Positions 59,906 through 64,000 of a stretch of DNA of 64,000 nt are shown piece by piece; positions within the stretch are counted from its first letter, which is position 1; each line of letters starts with the position of its first letter. The translations under genes and the position numbers were made by a program. The notes beneath the pieces were generated by a model that did no database searches, had not been told where the DNA came from, and saw only the letters and a program-made list of their open reading frames with translations. Source of the stretch: Carex sylvatica (Eukaryota; Streptophyta; Magnoliopsida; Poales; Cyperaceae). The stretch spans positions 1 through 64,000 of the forward strand of contig CAXKVR010000069.1 in assembly GCA_964058845.1 (NCBI GenBank). The letters are read 5' to 3'.

Positions 59906-61062
59906 TTGCAACAGATTGTACTAGCTAGCTTTTTACCATTTACTGAAAAACAGATTGAGACGAATTACATACACATTGACATGATCGTAATTAAACTACA
60001 TGTTGGAGGAACTGTGTCATTGTTTAAATTGAAAAAAAAAAAAAAAGTATTAATGATATGTATATATGGTGCTATGATTGTTTCATTATTAGAACATAAC
60101 ATAGGTTAAGGAATTAATGATTTTAATCTAAGGGATCTATATATATACACGTAGCATATATAATATTATTCTATATGTTCTTTGTCTTCAGAGGAAATAT
60201 GAGGATCAACCGTAATAATTTTATCAAACAAAATGGAACTCATATATATGTTTCATACGTAAGTTTGGTTTGAAAGATAAAAAAGGGGTAATTGAAAAAT
60301 AAGAATTTGAAACGAATAATTAATGGATGTTGATATATAATAAAAAATAACAAAATTTACACAGATCCTAAATCTATATATTATTTAATACTCATAACAT
60401 ATAATAATTTATAATTATATAAAATATGAGAATATTCCATTACAATGAAATGGTATAAATTAAAATTTAAACTACACAATAGAAAATTTTATACTGCCAT
60501 ACAAAAAACGAATTTAAGACATGTTTTAGGATCCCTTCATTTCCATTATTATTATTATTATTACTACTACTACTTCAGAGGAAGATAATTTTGATTTCTG
60601 CATCTTTTTTAAAGAATGGATAATTTATTTAATTACGAGTACAACTATTTTTATATACAGGTAATTATGCAAATACGGATGCAGAGAGGGTACTATATAT
60701 ATCCATACAGCATTATTATGTCATTACAAGAGACTACAATTATGAAACAGATTCAATTAATGGTCAACTCAACCAGATTTGTTTTTTATCCAACTTGATC
60801 TGATCTAAATATTCAAACACTGCATTTAAAAATCAATCATCTCAAGTTCTAAACCACCATTTATCAGATCTGACCCATTGAAGAATATACCGAGAAGTTT
60901 TATTAATCGGAGGTCGGAGCAGTCCGATGTGGATCTTAAATAAAGTTCATAGTTTCCGGAAGTACCGCAAACTCAAAAGTAAACTTTTTCATGCTGTACT
61001 AATACAGAAAAAAGAAACCAAGTAAAAAAAGCAAATCAGGAAAGGTAGAGAAAAACTTTCTG
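59906..61062. other. AT-rich region upstream of the HD-Zip gene
   Basis: No gene recognised. It may hold distal promoter elements of the HD-Zip gene; a TATATATATCC stretch near 60692 is too far upstream to assign. Confidence 0.35.
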
Positions 61063-61339
61063 ATGACAGTACAAAGGCTGAGTCTGCTTACAACCAAACA
61101 CTTCCATTCACTGCATTTTCTCCATCTCTTGTCAGTTGGACCCCTACCTTTTCCTCAGCATATGTCAGCGCTTCTCTCTCTCTTTCTCTCTCTGTCTCCG
61201 TCTCTCTCATCTATATCTCCATTTCCCATCTTTCACTCGCTCAGAGTCTCCTCTCTCCTACCACAATTCTCTCCATCATGTCAAGCGTACATTGCCATAA
61301 TTAGAGAGGAGATTAGTATTTGTAAACCTCCATTATCAG
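61063..61339 (+). promoter_or_regulatory. CT-rich 5' leader of the HD-Zip gene
   Basis: Pyrimidine-rich sequence (CTTCTCTCTCTCTTTCTCTC near 61168), typical of plant 5' UTRs and core promoters. An upstream ATG at 61063 opens a 98-codon frame that ends at 61359, overlapping the main start at 61340 in another frame. If the transcript starts upstream of 61063 it could reduce translation of the main frame. The transcription start is not known. Confidence 0.4.
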
Positions 61340-62136
61340 ATGAAGCAAATTGCATGTAATGGCATGGGATCTCCTTCTTTCTTCCCAACGAACTTCTTAT
61401 TGCACATGCAAACAACACAAGAAGAACACCACCAACCCCAACATGCTCCTGCCACTAACACTCTCCTCACAGCCAATCCTTGCACGAATCTCCATGATTT
61501 TAGAGGTACGTACTACCTTGAACATTTTCTCCCTCATAAACCACCAAAGAAGGAAAATTATGTCCATTATCGTTCCAATTGAATTAAAGTGTTTCTTGTC
61601 CCATTGAAACTTCTCTCTCTATCAGATTAAAAAAAAATTATCATATTAAATGCTCCCAAGAATCTCATGGCACTATTACACAATACATATAGAACTAATT
61701 TATTTATTTTTCTGTTATTTTGGCATTTTTTTTTTTTGGCCACACCTGACATGTAGGGATGGCACCGATGCTTGGAAAAAGACCAATGCAGTTCCATGGA
61801 ATGGAGCCATGCGAAGACCCAGCAAATGGAGAAGATGAGTTATCTGACGATTGCTCACAGGTCGGGGAAAAGAAGCGGCGGCTCAACATAGAGCAAGTGA
61901 GAACCCTTGAGAAGACCTTTGAACTAGGCAACAAGCTTGAGCCAGAGAGAAAGATTCAATTAGCAAGAGCTTTGGGTCTTCAACCAAGACAGGTGGCAAT
62001 TTGGTTTCAAAATAGAAGAGCAAGGTGGAAGACAAAGCAACTAGAGAAAGACTATGATGTGCTTAAGAGGCAGTTTGAGGCTATCAAGTCAGAGAATGAA
62101 GCTCTCCAAGCTCAAAACAAGAAACTTCAAGCTGAG
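61340..62136 (+). CDS. HD-Zip class I homeobox-leucine zipper transcription factor (5' part; ATHB-13/-20/HAT7-like)
   Basis: DNA-binding transcription factor; class I HD-Zip proteins bind pseudopalindromic CAATNATTG sites as dimers in the nucleus. Exon 1 is 61340-61505 and exon 2 is 61757-62136, with a 251-bp GT-AG intron in phase 1. The 182 residues visible comprise an N-terminal [11 protein letters not shown] motif typical of this clade (residues 11-21), an acidic stretch EDELSDD (81-87), the homeodomain (about 93-149) with recognition-helix residues [10 protein letters not shown] (138-147), and the start of the leucine zipper with L151, L158, I165, L172 and L179 at seven-residue spacing. 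A donor GTATGA follows GCTGAG at 62136, so the rest of the zipper and the C-terminus lie beyond the window. The frame is intact with no lesions. Confidence 0.95.
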
Positions 62137-64000
62137 GTATGAATGCAGTGTACCATTTCGTTGTTTGATTTCAGTTGCATGATTTTTTGCTTGCATTATA
62201 GTATCTAGTTCATTTATATTGAATTTTATTAAAATCTTGAAAAATGCTTTCATGCATGGCGTAATAAGTTTAGCTTGCATCGATTTCTAATGTCACTTGC
62301 AGAAAACGAAAGGAATTTTTTATCGGTTTAGTGACCTTAATTTGAATGACAAAAGATATATAAGAGAATAATTATATATTTTGGGTATATATGCTAAATT
62401 AGTTTTTTTTTTTAAATATTTTCTCTATTTTCTTTTGTAGCAATGCCGAGGTTATTTTACTAGTGAAAGTATTTGGGTCCAAATCAGAAAGTAATTGTTC
62501 TCAGGTATAAGTTTATTTACTATATATAATTCCTTGACAAATATCAATGATGATGTCATCAAATGTATTTCCTAATTAGTTTAATTCAAGTCTTATTTTT
62601 TTCATGATTCATGTCCGTAGGTAAAATATTGATTTTTTTTTTTCTAAATGGGTTGGAGTATACTGATAACAAATTAACTATCTTGACAAACTATATTCAT
62701 ATTAAGCAAAAAAAAAAAGTCGTACAAAAAAATATGTCTGTATATTATTGGTTAAGTAAGTTAGTCATATATCAATTTAAAAAATTTAGTTGTATATCAA
62801 AGTTCATGCAATTTGAATATACTGGCATTTTTTTAAGAAAGACCGTTAAATATTAATTGTCATTAAAATAATTTAAAATAGAGGTAAAAACAGAAATGTT
62901 TGCACTGACTTTATTACTTTTCATATATATGATATACACAGTATCAATTAAATTCTTAAAGTTAGATTTAGAAAATGAAAAGTTGCTTGAGAATCGCTAA
63001 AGTTATCACATTAATAAATTTTCAACAACATATTAGCCCATAAGTATTCGATGGCCATAACATAATATTTCCATATATTATTAACTTCTAATGTATTTAC
63101 TACATGCGTGGTAAATGCATTTTACTTCTCATTGGGAACTGTTGAAAATACTACGTAATTTTATTTTGTTTTTTCGTTTTATTCGGATCAGCATGTTTTT
63201 CTGTGATTCGTTGGCATGACTCAGCACCTTTTTGAATGGTTTTGAGTCTTTTTAGAAAGATACGACCTCTGTTTACTGGTCTCATCAGCAATGTACATTT
63301 CCAAATGATTGGTGATATAATTCATACGAGAGATTAAGGGGATCTTACCTTACTTTGGACATGAGTGACAAGATAGCTTTTCTTGTACTCTTTATTTTAT
63401 TAAAATATTTTTTCTACGCAACTTAATTTATCCTCTTCTTCTTTTTTCTAAGTAGACTCGACTTTATTATCTTTATATTTTTTTTCCAAGATACTTTTTA
63501 TGATTTCTTTTAATATAATTCGATTTTGTTTGTTAATAAGAACTTGAGTTGTTTAATTAGATAAAATGCGTTATTGGAATATAACTGGAGTAAATTCTTG
63601 GTTATTATCATATCTTCAAATGAACACAAATAATTGTTACCTGAAATTCTTTTTTCGCTTTTACAAATGTACGTAAAACATTAAGATTTGAAATTTTATA
63701 TTGCATCTAAAAGTAATAATAATTATAGTTTCAGTACAATTACATGTCAAAGGACAGATTTTTTTTTTAAGCATTCAATCCCTCTTATGCACGTGTCCAG
63801 TTGTTAATAACTAACCTTAATCAATACAACTATATTAGCATACAAAATTTAATGCTTTTTAGTAATGGATCTTACTTTGCGGTGCACAATTAATTGTTGG
63901 TTCATTAATAAGTGGGTTCTCTTCTTCAAAAATAAGTGGGTTCTCATGATCAGGACTTGATTGAACCTTGTGCCTGTTCTAAACCAACTAAACCAAACAA
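62137..64000 (+). other. Second intron of the HD-Zip gene (runs off the window)
   Basis: AT-rich with no exon resembling the zipper end or C-terminal region. I searched by eye for continuation of the LQAE heptads and found none, so the intron is at least 1.86 kb. No repeat of note. Confidence 0.65.

Noticed and set aside
56264..61062. tRNA, small RNA or additional host genes in the intergenic stretch
   Set aside because: I saw no cloverleaf-like A/B box pair, conserved domain or convincing exon structure by eye.

Overview
The window is nuclear DNA of a flowering plant, probably a eudicot; I cannot name the species. Evidence: GT-AG introns, plant-type Mutator-like elements (MULEs), Copia and Gypsy-type LTR fragments, 81-bp satellite arrays, and the start of an HD-Zip class I homeobox gene. 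Almost everything left of 61 kb is repeats. The HD-Zip gene at the right edge is the only ordinary host gene I can support.

Layout. 1-19.6 kb: head-to-tail array of an 81-bp monomer, organised into higher-order units (three near-identical 2,802-bp units, then 664-bp units, then older duplications of about 2.3 kb and 0.8 kb) with one small internal inversion. 19.6-34.4 kb: the 3' end of a Copia element, split by MULE-A (20119-32934, 9-bp target duplication); MULE-A is itself split by a 3.1-kb solo LTR (5-bp duplication). 34.4-36.0 kb: a diverged array of the same 81-bp family in the opposite orientation, interrupted by a 5'-truncated retroposon, then a small minus-strand Copia-like element. 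37.4-42.4 kb: MULE-B, an internally deleted relative (9-bp duplication). 42.95-44.9 kb: a second solo LTR (5-bp duplication). 45.2-46.1 kb: a TIR element. 46.8-47.5 kb: a poly(A) retroposon with an 11-bp duplication. 48.0-56.3 kb: MULE-C, related to MULE-A but inverted. 56.3-61 kb: AT-rich intergenic DNA with microsatellites and a 9-bp-TSD MITE. 61.3-64 kb: the first two exons of an HD-Zip I gene, whose second intron runs off the window.

The most interesting content is the MULE family. Each full-length copy has two convergent genes: a MuDR-type transposase (N-terminal domain, 11-residue repeats, Cys/His DNA-binding region, DDE core, SWIM finger) and a multi-exon plant mobile domain (PMD) gene with its own 5'-UTR intron. 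The PMD gene has the same exon sizes in MULE-A and MULE-C, and its first coding exon survives at the same place in the more distant MULE-B. It therefore looks like a resident second gene of the family rather than a one-off capture. All copies here are broken. The PMD gene of MULE-C is the least damaged, with one early stop codon.
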